Below are positions 1-8,249 of a stretch of 50,456 bases of DNA, one piece after another (position 1 is the stretch's first letter; every line of letters begins with the position of its first letter). The notes below the pieces were generated by a model. The model was not told the DNA's origin and ran no database searches. It worked only from the letters and a program-made list of their open reading frames with translations. Made by a program: the position numbers and the translations under genes. The stretch is from a virus, in the IMG/VR virus record IMGVR_UViG_3300044800_000405, positions 1-50,456 of that record; one strand, given 5' to 3'.

Positions 1-1
1 C

Positions 2-172
2 GACGATGTTTACGACGCCAACCTGGCATTTGTGCTTTCCAAGGCCCTGCCGCCCGCCTACTCGTGGCAGCCCATCTACACCAACGCCGCGCCCATAATG
101 GATTATCCCTACACGTTTACCGATACCAACGCCACCGACCCGGCGGCTCTTTACCAGGGCGGCTGGCAGTAA
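2..172 (+). CDS. C-terminal end of an unknown protein (partial)
   Basis: An open frame enters from the left edge and ends at TAA 170-172, giving 56 residues rich in Tyr, Pro, Ala and Asp and ending in QGGWQ. It is followed after about 30 bases by a strong terminator, so it closes a transcription unit. I recognise no domain. The composition would suit a virion or coat-type protein, but that is a guess from the phage context. Confidence 0.55.
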   Translation, partial: DDVYDANLAFVLSKALPPAYSWQPIYTNAAPIMDYPYTFTDTNATDPAALYQGGWQ

Positions 173-200
173 TTTCCCGTAATCCCCCCGCATAAAACCC

Positions 201-234
201 GGCCCGGCGGGCCTTCCTGCCGGGCCTCTTTTTT
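201..234 (+). terminator. Rho-independent terminator
   Basis: GGCCCGGC at 201-208 pairs with GCCGGGCC at 219-226, with extra pairs inside, and is followed at once by TCTTTTTT. This is the clearest intrinsic terminator in the window and separates the partial upstream gene from the operon that begins at 357. Confidence 0.85.
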
Positions 235-238
235 GGTG

Positions 239-267
239 TTGACACCACCACCAGCCAAACTTATTCT
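239..267 (+). promoter_or_regulatory. Sigma70-type promoter with CACCACCAGC motif
   Basis: TTGACA at 239-244 is a perfect -35 and TATTCT at 262-267 a good -10, with 17 bp between them. The spacer holds CACCACCACCAGC, a motif that recurs in other promoters of this window. It should drive the operon of small genes and transferases from 357 to about 7235. Confidence 0.75.
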
Positions 268-356
268 GGTTTCCATGAAAAAGCTGTCCACAATTTTTCC
301 CAAAACGGGCAGAATTGCGCGTGCCTTTTTCACCAACCCCTACCCCATAAAAAAAC

Positions 357-701
357 ATGAGAAATAGAATAGACCTCACCCCCGAAGAAAAAAAACTACT
401 GTTCACCGAAGCCAACCGTCTGCTCACCGACATTCCCAAACTTCCCAAGGGCCAACTGTGGCAGACCGCCCAAAAGGTTCTCCCGGCAGACCGCCAGCGC
501 GAAATCATCTATAACGGTGCGCAAACCAACCTCAACAGACAATTCAAAGCCTGGCTCAAGCCGGCTCGCACCATCAAGGGGCCCTACGTCCGCCGCGCCC
601 AACTGTCGGCCCTCGTGCCCTTCTCTTTGCCGGTCCCAGGACAACCGTTTAATTATTGTCCCGGTTGCGGTTTTGATCTGCGCAAAGTCAAAGTCAGTTA
701 A
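357..701 (+). CDS. Small protein with C-terminal CxxC knuckle
   Basis: The product has 114 residues. The N-terminal half is charged and probably helical, and the C-terminus ends with a YCPGCGF half zinc ribbon. It is the first gene after the promoter at 239-267. No family recognised. The single CxxC could bind metal only as a dimer or with other ligands. Confidence 0.6.
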   Translation: MRNRIDLTPEEKKLLFTEANRLLTDIPKLPKGQLWQTAQKVLPADRQREIIYNGAQTNLNRQFKAWLKPARTIKGPYVRRAQLSALVPFSLPVPGQPFNYCPGCGFDLRKVKVS

Positions 702-703
702 CC

Positions 704-832
704 ATGGCCATTTTAGGAGCAATCAGCCCGCGTGAAGGTTCCTTCCCGGAGGCTCCCATTCCTAGAACGGGTCCTTTCCGCATCCCTTTGCCAGACAGGC
801 CCCATGACATACTCCTCCACCTTCAACCCTGA
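704..832 (+). CDS. Possible 42-residue protein
   Basis: ATG at 704 follows the previous stop by two bases and reads 42 codons to TGA at 830-832. The product is Pro- and Arg-rich with no domain. The tight spacing fits the packed operon, but so short a frame could be chance. Confidence 0.35.
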   Translation: MAILGAISPREGSFPEAPIPRTGPFRIPLPDRPHDILLHLQP

Positions 833-874
833 TTGCTCCTTTTTTTCAAACTAAAACCACACACCACCACCTAT

Positions 875-1063
875 ATGGCAAAACGAGTCCACTGGGATGA
901 CGACCAGATCGAAAGCCTCGCCCAGGCCTTTGTCCGGGTCCGTCTCCAAGACCCCATCATCACCGTCCGTCCCATCTTAAGAAAAGTTCAGGAAGAAACC
1001 TTGGAGTTCCCTTACCAGAAATTCGGCAACTGCCTGTTCCGTTATCTCTCCCCACTCCCATGA
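875..1063 (+). CDS. Small hypothetical protein
   Basis: ATG at 875 gives MAKRVHWDDDQ, 62 residues. An in-frame TTG at 833 would add a hydrophobic stretch, but the ATG is the better start. The stop overlaps the next ATG at 1060 in an ATGA, so the two genes are translationally coupled. Function unknown. Confidence 0.55.
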   Translation: MAKRVHWDDDQIESLAQAFVRVRLQDPIITVRPILRKVQEETLEFPYQKFGNCLFRYLSPLP

Positions 1064-1527
1064 CCGAAGCCCAAGCCAGAAAAATCAAGGACCCGCGCTT
1101 AATCCCGTGGAATGAACCGTGTTTCGTTTACGTCGCTGGCCGTTATTACCTGGGCATGTGGTTTGTCGGCATTCCCAAGAACAAGGAATGTCCGCAAGGC
1201 GGCAACCTCACCCTTCAATGCTGGCGGTTCAATTCGTCCCCGGAGGATTGGGTTCTCACCTTCCGCTTCCGCTACTACACCGGCCATGACCCCTGGGATG
1301 GCCAGGACCGCAAAAGCTGGTACGCCGCCAAGATGTCCGGCCCCGAAGACACCATCGTAAAAGGAATGGCGGATTTTGTGTCTTACGTTCCGGGTTTAGC
1401 GGGCTTGTATTGTCTCTGCCACCCACCCCTGGGCCACTCCTTGATTTTCAAAGGCAACAGCGAAAAAGCCCTCGCCATCATCGAGAAGGAAAAACCCTTT
1501 TGGATGCACCTGAAAATTTCACCATGA
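1060..1527 (+). CDS. Hypothetical protein, aromatic-rich
   Basis: The product has 155 residues rich in Trp, Tyr and Phe, with alternating patterns such as WVLTFRFRYYTG that suggest a beta fold. It is joined to both neighbours by ATGA overlaps (1060 and 1524). No motif tells its job. Confidence 0.6.
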   Translation: MTEAQARKIKDPRLIPWNEPCFVYVAGRYYLGMWFVGIPKNKECPQGGNLTLQCWRFNSSPEDWVLTFRFRYYTGHDPWDGQDRKSWYAAKMSGPEDTIVKGMADFVSYVPGLAGLYCLCHPPLGHSLIFKGNSEKALAIIEKEKPFWMHLKISP

Positions 1528-2117
1528 ACTCCGTTTCCGCCCATCACGCCAAGGCCGATGCCTACGTCCAGCGTTGTTTCACCGCCCGGCCTGAGTTAAA
1601 ACCTTGTTGCGCCGCAGGCTGTCATGCCTGCTGTTCGGAGCCAGTCTATGCCAGTCAAGCCGAGGTTGAACACATCGTAGAGACCATGACCCCGGACCAG
1701 GTCGCCCAGGTAAAAACCCGCTTGCCCCGCTGGCTGGAACAAATTACCCAATCCATCCGGGACCAAAACATGCCGGACGCCCTTGCCTATCGCGCCCTAA
1801 ATGTTCCCTGCTTGTTGTTGGACACCGGCCTGGGGTTATGCACCGTTTATCCCCGGCGCCCTTTCAGTTGCCGCGTCTGGTTTGCGTTGCAGAATCCGGC
1901 GGACTGCGACCTGCCCGCGCGCGCCCATCAAAAGTTTGCCGATTTCCAGCCCGGCATTTTTTACGCCACCGGCATTCCCGTTGCCGTCCATGGCCAGGTC
2001 ATCCTGGATCACCTGGGCGTGTTGCTCGCTGAGAAACTATTGGGCCTGGATATTCCCAGCGCCTCCCGCAAAAGCCAGCCCTTGTTCAAACTCAAACTGC
2101 CCTATCGCGGTTTATGA
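1524..2117 (+). CDS. YkgJ-like cysteine-cluster protein
   Basis: The start at 1524 overlaps the previous stop (ATGA) and yields 197 residues. The N-terminal third has a CC-x3-C-x2-CC cluster (CCAAGCHACCSEP). The middle has C-x(n)-GLCTVYPRRPFSCR, the usual second half of the YkgJ family. That family is proposed to chelate zinc or iron-sulfur; its cellular role is poorly known. Its place among other cysteine-rich genes suggests a metal-linked module. Confidence 0.7.
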   Translation: MNSVSAHHAKADAYVQRCFTARPELKPCCAAGCHACCSEPVYASQAEVEHIVETMTPDQVAQVKTRLPRWLEQITQSIRDQNMPDALAYRALNVPCLLLDTGLGLCTVYPRRPFSCRVWFALQNPADCDLPARAHQKFADFQPGIFYATGIPVAVHGQVILDHLGVLLAEKLLGLDIPSASRKSQPLFKLKLPYRGL

Positions 2118-2584
2118 ACTCAAAACTCACCTCTGCCGAAAATGAAATCCTGGGCAACGGACGCTGTCCCGATTGCGGCTCGCACATGCTCATAAAAGGC
2201 CCGTGCGGCGGGCAGTCCCGGAATGTTCTGTGTGGCGCCTGCCATGCCGAGTTTAACACGGGTCCCGTATCCCAGGAACGCCTGGCCTACTCCTGTGACC
2301 CCGCCCGCATGGAGGAAATCTACGGTATTACCGCCGCGCATTATCCCGTGACCGCCCTGCCCGCGCGCCGGCCCCAAAATCAAAAGTCACTGGATGCCGC
2401 CCTGGCCGCCGGTTGTCAGGTGCCCGGCTGCACTCATTCCCATCCCCCGCTTACTGAAATTTATCTCAAGAGCATTTGCCACCCCGCCGCCGGCCTCTCC
2501 GCCTGTTACTTGGCCGAGGGCGTCTTGGTGCTGGCCTGTCACGAGTGTAAAAGGGTGGTGGTTCACATCGCCGTCCAACCATGA
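2114..2584 (+). CDS. Zinc-ribbon protein
   Basis: The product has 156 residues. CPDCGSHMLIKGPCGG and LCGACHAEF near the N-terminus form a two-knuckle ribbon like those of phage small zinc proteins. The C-terminal half holds two more Cys/His groups (GCTHSHP and ACHECKR). ATGA-type overlaps link it to both neighbours. Likely a metal-stabilised binding protein, partner unknown. Confidence 0.6.
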   Translation: MNSKLTSAENEILGNGRCPDCGSHMLIKGPCGGQSRNVLCGACHAEFNTGPVSQERLAYSCDPARMEEIYGITAAHYPVTALPARRPQNQKSLDAALAAGCQVPGCTHSHPPLTEIYLKSICHPAAGLSACYLAEGVLVLACHECKRVVVHIAVQP

Positions 2585-2910
2585 TCCAACCCCTCACCGA
2601 AATTCTCGTGGGTATGCCCGTGGACGTTGGCTGCTTGCCGGGCCTCGTTTTGAAATATGTGCCGCCGGCTGGGGCCATTCAAATGCCCTGTGAGCGGTGT
2701 TCGCAACCCGCCTGGCAGGGACCCCACCAGCAAGCCTACTTGCGCACCCATCCGCCCACCGAATTCATTTGCGCCATTTGCCTGGCCGCGCAAATGAAAA
2801 ACCATGCCGCCGAAGTGGCCATTGGCAGTTGCGGTGGCGCCGCCGCCGGCGGCAGCATATTCCTGGCCGATGGCAGAGCCTTTTTGCCCTCACCGCCCAA
2901 AGAGAATTAA
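2581..2910 (+). CDS. Cysteine-pair small protein
   Basis: The product has 109 residues with CERC and CAIC pairs about 25 residues apart, a plausible zinc site, then a Gly/Ala-rich tail. It starts inside the previous stop (ATGA at 2581). No family recognised. Confidence 0.5.
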   Translation: MIQPLTEILVGMPVDVGCLPGLVLKYVPPAGAIQMPCERCSQPAWQGPHQQAYLRTHPPTEFICAICLAAQMKNHAAEVAIGSCGGAAAGGSIFLADGRAFLPSPPKEN

Positions 2911-2939
2911 AACCCCGGCCTTGAAAGTCCCCCTTACCC

Positions 2940-3662
2940 ATGCCAGTTTTGGGCATGTCTGTTCGCTTAAAATCTCGCACCGAATGTCCGCCCGGCGGGT
3001 TCATAGTCACCATTGCCGCACTAAACCTCACCCGCAACTTTTGGTCCCTGCGCGAGGCAGTCACTTGGTTTGGGGACATTGCCCGCGATAACCCCTTCTT
3101 AAAACTGCCCACCGACCCCGTTATCATTGCCAATTTCATAGACCAGCAAAACGCGCTGCGCTGCCTGGGCATTTCCGGCGCCGATTCCTACGTCATCCAG
3201 GAAGGAGGGCCGATCCAAAATCTGGAAACAAAAAAAGCGAGCCTCCTAAAGCCACTCGTTGCTGTGGCCGATAAACTCCGGCAGCTTGCCGCCGGCACCG
3301 TGCTCTTGGAGGAATGGGGCGCCGAAGGGTTTCCCACCGAACCGCCCGCAGCATCCGCCCGCCGCGCCGCCATCTGTGCCGGTGGCCCCGGCGGCTCCCC
3401 GTGTCCGCAAAACGGCCTGGGTGATCTCACCCGCTGGTTTACCGTCTTCGCCTCGGAGGGCATCCGCCGCCGCATTGAAGCCGCCCAAAAGTTGGACCTC
3501 AAAACACCGTCCGATTCCCAGCTTGGCATTTGCGAAGCCTGCCTGTGCCCCCTCCGGCTCAAGGTCCACGTCCCGCTGGCCAACATCCAAAAACATCTCA
3601 CCCCCGCCAGCCAGGCCGCGCTCGATCCCCGCTGCTGGATTTTAACCCAGCCCAAACCATAA
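2940..3662 (+). CDS. Hypothetical protein with CEACLCPLRLK motif
   Basis: The product has 240 residues: an N-terminal part with a beta-rich look, a central Ala/Pro-rich stretch, then ICEACLCPLRLKVHVPL near the C-terminus. The CxxC-type motif may hold metal or be a structural turn. Its TAA overlaps the ATG of a nine-codon mini-ORF (TAATG at 3660-3664) that bridges to the glycosyltransferase gene. An alternative start lies at 2955. Confidence 0.55.
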   Translation: MPVLGMSVRLKSRTECPPGGFIVTIAALNLTRNFWSLREAVTWFGDIARDNPFLKLPTDPVIIANFIDQQNALRCLGISGADSYVIQEGGPIQNLETKKASLLKPLVAVADKLRQLAAGTVLLEEWGAEGFPTEPPAASARRAAICAGGPGGSPCPQNGLGDLTRWFTVFASEGIRRRIEAAQKLDLKTPSDSQLGICEACLCPLRLKVHVPLANIQKHLTPASQAALDPRCWILTQPKP

Positions 3663-3691
3663 TGTTTCAGCCTTTAGCCTTTAGCCTTTAG
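3662..3691 (+). promoter_or_regulatory. Leader mini-ORF MFQPLAFSL
   Basis: ATG at 3662 overlaps the previous stop (TAATG) and reads MFQPLAFSL to TAG at 3689-3691, four bases before the ATG at 3696. The same mini-ORF occurs before other genes (15231, 15725, 17084). It probably carries ribosomes across the gap by stop-and-restart, or is a mobile repeat that happens to be readable. Confidence 0.55.
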
Positions 3692-3695
3692 CATT

Positions 3696-5138
3696 ATGAC
3701 CTGTGTCCTTCCCGTCCATGCCGGCGATGGTTTTCTCCTGCTCAACCTCCTGCGCTGGCTCAAACAGCTAGGGCCATGTCCCGGCCATTCCGCGCTTATA
3801 GTGGCGGATTGTTCTTTGTCCTGGCCCGTCGCCCAAACCGCCGTCGGCCTGGCCAAAGATATTTTTGATGACACCGTCTTCATCACCAACCACCAGACCG
3901 TTTCCGGCTGGGTGCCCGGCAGCAATTCTCTCTGGCAAACCGCCGCCCAACATTGTTCCACACAGAACATTGATGGCTGGTTGTGGCTTGAACCAGACGC
4001 CGTCCCCCTCCGCCCCGGCTGGCTCGATGTCTTGGATGGGGCGTGGCAGAATACCGTCGCCGATTTTCTCTCCGCCCTTTACCACTGCACCCGTGCCGAT
4101 TGTCCTGCCATTATGATGACCGGCATTGCTGTTTATCCCGCCAACGCCATTGATTTTTTCAAGCCTGTGGCCGAAGCGTTCGACATTCAACTCTCCCGCT
4201 CCGCCATTGACTACGTTCAGGATACGCCACTCATCCATCAATTTTGGGGTCAGCCCGGTTTGGCGCCCACTTTTCGTAATACCCTAAACGGCGCACCCCG
4301 GCACGCCTTCACCCTGTTCCAGCTTGATCCCGCCGCCGTCATTTTCCACCGCAACAAAGACGGCTCCCTCATCGAACTTTTACGTTCCCAACTTCCTCAA
4401 CCCTCAACCCTCAACCCTCAACTATTGGTCGTCCTGCCCGTTTGTTCCAAAGACTCCGACCTCATGCTCAAGTGTTTGGGGTGGATTGCCCAACTCGATG
4501 GCCAGAACCCATTCGACTGTCTCATTGCGCACGATTCCACCCTGGGTCCCGTCCGCCTGGCGCCCCTGCGCGCGGCGGCCAGCCGCGCCTTCCGCACCGT
4601 GCAGGAATTCACCTATCCCCGCCCCGTGCGCGAGTCTCACCCGGATGCCGCCAACCATGCCTTCGCCTGCACCGCCCGGCACATCGCCCAAGTCCTGCAC
4701 CGCCCCTGGCTGTGGTTTGAGGCCGACTGTGTTCCGCTTAAACCCAACTGGCTGCCCACGCTTGATCTGGAGTACCGCAACTGTGGCCAGCCCGTCATGG
4801 GGCCGGGCGTGCCGGACCTGGGCCATTTCAACGGCACCTCCATTTACCCGGCGGACTTCCCCGCGCTTTCACCCCGCGCCATGAGCGTGCCCCTGGGCCA
4901 GGCCTTTGACACCTACATGACGCCCGACCTCGTCAACCGCTCGCACGATTGTTCCCGGCTGTGGTGTCACGCCTGGGGCCTGGTGGATGGCCGTCTTCAT
5001 CCGCACACCGGCCCGGCCCCTCACTTTTCCTCCACCCTTTGCGTGGACCAATGGCTCCCGCCGGACGCCGTCATTTTCCACCGCTGCAAAGATGGCTCGC
5101 TCATAGACCAGCTTCGTGCTAAAAAAACGCAGCCATGA
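3696..5138 (+). CDS. Tandem-duplicated glycosyltransferase-like protein
   Basis: The product has 480 residues in two homologous halves. Each has an acidic motif (LEPDAVPLRPGWL near 98-110, FEADCVPLKPNWL near 341-353) resembling the DxD metal and nucleotide-sugar site of GT-A enzymes. Each also ends alike (AVIFHRNKDGSLI near 214, AVIFHRCKDGSLI near 458). The halves are joined by a Pro/Ser/Thr linker coded by CTCAACC heptads (4396-4423). The likely role is sugar transfer to DNA, virion or host surface; the acceptor is unknown. It overlaps the next transferase by ATGA. Confidence 0.6.
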   Translation: MTCVLPVHAGDGFLLLNLLRWLKQLGPCPGHSALIVADCSLSWPVAQTAVGLAKDIFDDTVFITNHQTVSGWVPGSNSLWQTAAQHCSTQNIDGWLWLEPDAVPLRPGWLDVLDGAWQNTVADFLSALYHCTRADCPAIMMTGIAVYPANAIDFFKPVAEAFDIQLSRSAIDYVQDTPLIHQFWGQPGLAPTFRNTLNGAPRHAFTLFQLDPAAVIFHRNKDGSLIELLRSQLPQPSTLNPQLLVVLPVCSKDSDLMLKCLGWIAQLDGQNPFDCLIAHDSTLGPVRLAPLRAAASRAFRTVQEFTYPRPVRESHPDAANHAFACTARHIAQVLHRPWLWFEADCVPLKPNWLPTLDLEYRNCGQPVMGPGVPDLGHFNGTSIYPADFPALSPRAMSVPLGQAFDTYMTPDLVNRSHDCSRLWCHAWGLVDGRLHPHTGPAPHFSSTLCVDQWLPPDAVIFHRCKDGSLIDQLRAKKTQP

Positions 5139-5977
5139 ACACTGAAATTTTTCTTTGCACCCACGCCAAGGATTTCCCCTGGCTCAAATACTGTTTGCGC
5201 TCCATCGCCAAATTTGCCACCGGCTTTGCCGGGGTTACCATCGTCGTGCCCCTCGCTGACTTCCTCTTGCTGCAAACCCTCGTGGAGGAAACCGTGCCCG
5301 ATTTGGGCTTTCACGTTCAATGTTTCACGGGGGAGGAATGGCCCGGCCTGGGCATGCTCTGGCACATGAATGAAATTATGCACGCCGATTGTTATTGTCC
5401 CGGCGCCGATTTCATCGCCCATCTGGACCCAGACTGTGTTTTCACCGCTCCCGTCAGCCCGGCCACCTTCATGGTTTCTTCTCCCTCAACCCTCAACCAT
5501 CAACCCTCAACCCTCCAGCAGCAGCCCATCCTGCGTTTTGAAAAATTCTCTATCATCGGCCTGCGCCACCCCCCCGTCCTGCGCTGGCAGGAATGCACCG
5601 CCCGCTGCCTGCCCTTCCCCGTCGAGAACGAGACCATGCGTTGCCACCCATCGGTCTATCACCGCGCCCTCTACGCCGCCGCGCGCAATCAAATGGTGCT
5701 CAAGACCGGCCAGCCCGTGCCGGCTTACATCCGCTCCTGCCAGAACACTTTTCCCCAGGGCTTTTGTGAGTTCGTCACCCTGGGCAACGTGGCCCTCCAA
5801 CTGTTTCGCCACCTGTATTTCCCCATCGAACAATTGAACGACCACGTCATCCCGTCCAATCATCTGCAACAGTTTTGGTCCCATGGCGCGCTGGATCAGC
5901 CGCAACCAATTTTTGTGCTCGGCGAACAGAAAGTCGTCGTCCCCATCGAGATGATTAAACAACTCGGCCTCGCATGA
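5135..5977 (+). CDS. Glycosyltransferase-like protein (DUF6492-like)
   Basis: The product has 280 residues. It opens with a GT-A-like pattern (MNTEIFLCTHAKDFPWLKYC) and has HLDPDCVF near residue 97, a DxD-type metal site. A heptad-repeat linker (SPSTLNHQPSTL, near residue 116) sits inside. It overlaps the methyltransferase gene by ATGA at 5974. The overall pattern reminds me of the DUF6492 family, not certain. Acceptor unknown. Confidence 0.6.
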   Translation: MNTEIFLCTHAKDFPWLKYCLRSIAKFATGFAGVTIVVPLADFLLLQTLVEETVPDLGFHVQCFTGEEWPGLGMLWHMNEIMHADCYCPGADFIAHLDPDCVFTAPVSPATFMVSSPSTLNHQPSTLQQQPILRFEKFSIIGLRHPPVLRWQECTARCLPFPVENETMRCHPSVYHRALYAAARNQMVLKTGQPVPAYIRSCQNTFPQGFCEFVTLGNVALQLFRHLYFPIEQLNDHVIPSNHLQQFWSHGALDQPQPIFVLGEQKVVVPIEMIKQLGLA

Positions 5978-6579
5978 CTCTGGACAACATCGGCATCATG
6001 TACGGGTGTGATAAAGCCAGTCCCTGGCACAATTACTGTCGCACTTACTCCCACTTCTTTGACCCCTTGCGGGACAGGCCCGTTTTTTTGCTGGAACAAG
6101 GCGTGGCCCAAGGCGCGTCCATCCGCATGTGGTTGGATTATTTCGACCGTCCCCTCTCCCGGTTTTACGGCTTGGATACCAACCCCAACGCTTATCCTTC
6201 CGTTGGCCGTTACCAGTTCATCCAGCAAGACCAGCGCACCGTGGTCTCCCTCCCGCTGCCCGCCTTCGACATCATCATAGACGACGCCAGCCATCATGCC
6301 GAGGATATGCGTCCGGCCTTTGAGGCGCTCTGGCCCAACGTCCGGCCCGGCGGCTTCTACTGCATTGAGGATGTCGCTGTGTTTTGGGACCCGGATTTTG
6401 CCGCCACCGCTCCCGGCCAAAAATGGCTTCTGGACCTGCTGGGCGAGGTAAACCATCACGGCCTTGATTACGTCGGCAAGCCCAAGCCCGTCCCCCAGGT
6501 GCAACTCACGCCCTTGGCCGCCTCCATTGCTTTCATGCACTGCACGCGCGGCCTGGTCATCCTCAAAAAGAAAACATGA
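5974..6579 (+). CDS. Class I SAM-dependent methyltransferase
   Basis: The product has 201 residues. FLLEQGVAQGASIRMW (39-53) is the SAM-binding first strand and Gly loop, YGLDTNPNA (65-73) the acidic end of strand 2, and IIIDDASHHAEDM (100-112) the motif common in sugar and antibiotic O-methyltransferases. Near 125, GGFYCIEDV continues the fold. It lies between glycosyltransferase-like genes with ATGA overlaps, so it probably methylates a sugar they attach. Confidence 0.75.
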   Translation: MTLDNIGIMYGCDKASPWHNYCRTYSHFFDPLRDRPVFLLEQGVAQGASIRMWLDYFDRPLSRFYGLDTNPNAYPSVGRYQFIQQDQRTVVSLPLPAFDIIIDDASHHAEDMRPAFEALWPNVRPGGFYCIEDVAVFWDPDFAATAPGQKWLLDLLGEVNHHGLDYVGKPKPVPQVQLTPLAASIAFMHCTRGLVILKKKT

Positions 6580-7235
6580 ACCCCCAAGCAACCCTGGTCT
6601 CCGCCGTGTTCGGCTGGGAAAAACATTCGGCACCCTGGCGCCAAAACATCCTGCGCGCCCTGCGTAGCTGGCTGGCCCAGGGCTTTGCTGTCGTTTACTG
6701 TTCCCAACCCATCCCAGACCTGCAACTCTCTGCGTCCGTTTCCTTCACCGGCGACAACGATTTTCCCGAAATAAAAAAACTGCTGGACCTCTGCGCCCTC
6801 CAACCCGGTTTGGTTGGTTTGCTGGATGCCGACCTCGCCCTTGGCCCCGGAATTTTCGACGCGCTAAAAATGATTGATGGCACCACCATTGCCCTCTTGG
6901 TTTCCAAGCGTTGGACCTATGACCCGGCCACCGGCATAGTGGCAAACGCCCAAGTGTTGCCAGACGACCATGCCTTCGATTTTTTCCTGGGCGATGCCTC
7001 GCTTTTTTCCGCCCCGGCCCGGCTGATTGGTCCCGGTACTCGTGTGGCTCATAATCTTTGGGACTCCTGGCTGATTGGCTATTTCAACCTCGCCCTTGGC
7101 TCCAAGGTCCGTTCCGCCACCAAATTCCGGTTCTTGTTTCACCCCCGGCATGCCGAGCGCAGCCAGCCCTTTGGCACCGCCGATTTTGTTCACGATAAAT
7201 TTGCCGCCGCCGCCGGCGATCCCGCCGAACTTTAA
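6576..7235 (+). CDS. Glycosyltransferase-like protein
   Basis: The product has 219 residues. VGLLDADLALGP near 80-91 gives a DxD motif, and the C-terminal half has HNLWDSWLIGYFN, a pattern shared with the protein coded at 7608 (ITWDNWMLNFFMAEF). The two are probably diverged relatives. It starts in an ATGA overlap with the methyltransferase. It is the last gene before a new promoter at 7237. Confidence 0.5.
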   Translation: MNPQATLVSAVFGWEKHSAPWRQNILRALRSWLAQGFAVVYCSQPIPDLQLSASVSFTGDNDFPEIKKLLDLCALQPGLVGLLDADLALGPGIFDALKMIDGTTIALLVSKRWTYDPATGIVANAQVLPDDHAFDFFLGDASLFSAPARLIGPGTRVAHNLWDSWLIGYFNLALGSKVRSATKFRFLFHPRHAERSQPFGTADFVHDKFAAAAGDPAEL

Positions 7236-7236
7236 C

Positions 7237-7265
7237 TTGACACCACCAGCACTTTGGGAAAAATG
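7237..7265 (+). promoter_or_regulatory. Promoter-like site with CACCACCAGC motif
   Basis: TTGACA at 7237-7242 begins one base after the previous stop codon and runs into CACCACCAGC. The -10 region is poor (AAAATG at 7260-7265, 17 bp away). The -35 and motif match the promoters at 239 and 8664. Transcription would begin close to the ATG at 7271, leaving almost no leader. Confidence 0.45.
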
Positions 7266-7270
7266 TTCAC

Positions 7271-7603
7271 ATGGCCGCAGTCAAAAAAATAACCAAGTCC
7301 CCCAAAGAAATCCTGCCCGGTCAAACCGCCTGGGGAATTTTTGACCGGCGGGATGGGAGTTGGATAGGGAATGATGACGGCCCGCAATTATACATAGATT
7401 GCCAACACAATGGCCTTCCCTTGTCCGGTCGGGAACTGGCGCAATTAGGCGCGGCTGTTATTGGTCAACGCATGCGGCTTCCCATGGGCCAGCTTATTGC
7501 CCGCCAATATAATGAAAATGCCAACCAGGAAAAAGAAACCATCTATCCGGCCATTTCCGCCGAGCAGGCATTGAGTGAAATTGAAGCCGGACGTTTTATT
7601 TAG
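7271..7603 (+). CDS. Hypothetical protein
   Basis: The product has 110 residues: a basic N-terminus (MAAVKKITKSPKEI), then an Asp/Gly-rich section and a helical C-terminus. No domain recognised. It begins directly after the TTGACA promoter-like site and ends five bases before the next gene. Confidence 0.5.
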   Translation: MAAVKKITKSPKEILPGQTAWGIFDRRDGSWIGNDDGPQLYIDCQHNGLPLSGRELAQLGAAVIGQRMRLPMGQLIARQYNENANQEKETIYPAISAEQALSEIEAGRFI

Positions 7604-7607
7604 CCTT

Positions 7608-8249
7608 ATGATAATTGTTTCCTCCTTCCGCCCCTTTGACGGCTGCCCGGAGCCAATCTGGCAGCAACAACTCGCCGCCAACCGTTCCTGGACCAACATT
7701 TTCGAGCGCATCTTTTATTTCAACCAGCGCGATCAGCGCCTGACCTCCGCCAAGACCGCTTTCCTGCCCACCAACGGCAAGCCCGCCATCCGCGCCCTGG
7801 CCGCTTTCTGTGGCGGCCTCAACGACTGGTCCGCCATTGTAAATGCAGACATCGTCATCCCCTCCAACTTCCGCCGGGTGGAGGAAGCCTTGCGCAAAGG
7901 GCCCGCCGGCTGTGCCGTCAGCCGCCGCTACACCCTCCCGCCGGATGGCGAGACCTCCGGCGCCCGGCTCACAGACCTGGGGCTGGACTTCTTTTGCGCC
8001 ACTCCAATTGTCTGGAAAACCGCCGCCGAAAAAATCCCGGATTCCTTCCGCCTGGGCCGCATCACCTGGGACAACTGGATGCTCAACTTTTTCATGGCGG
8101 AATTTGGCAACCATTGTTACGACCTCACCCCTTCACACGTTGTCTTCCACCCCATGCACGAGCACCGCATTGACCAGAATTGGTCTTTCCCCAAAGACGA
8201 CCCCTACCTGCTCAAAAACAACTGGCCCTTTCACTCCATTGAAATATGA
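7608..8249 (+). CDS. Glycosyltransferase-like protein
   Basis: The ATG at 7608 gives 213 residues. MIIVSSFRPF is a typical first strand of a GT-A fold and AIVNADIVIP near 77-86 offers the acidic site. ITWDNWMLNFFMAEF is the shared motif with the protein coded at 6576. It overlaps the next gene by ATGA. Substrate unknown. Confidence 0.5.
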   Translation: MIIVSSFRPFDGCPEPIWQQQLAANRSWTNIFERIFYFNQRDQRLTSAKTAFLPTNGKPAIRALAAFCGGLNDWSAIVNADIVIPSNFRRVEEALRKGPAGCAVSRRYTLPPDGETSGARLTDLGLDFFCATPIVWKTAAEKIPDSFRLGRITWDNWMLNFFMAEFGNHCYDLTPSHVVFHPMHEHRIDQNWSFPKDDPYLLKNNWPFHSIEI

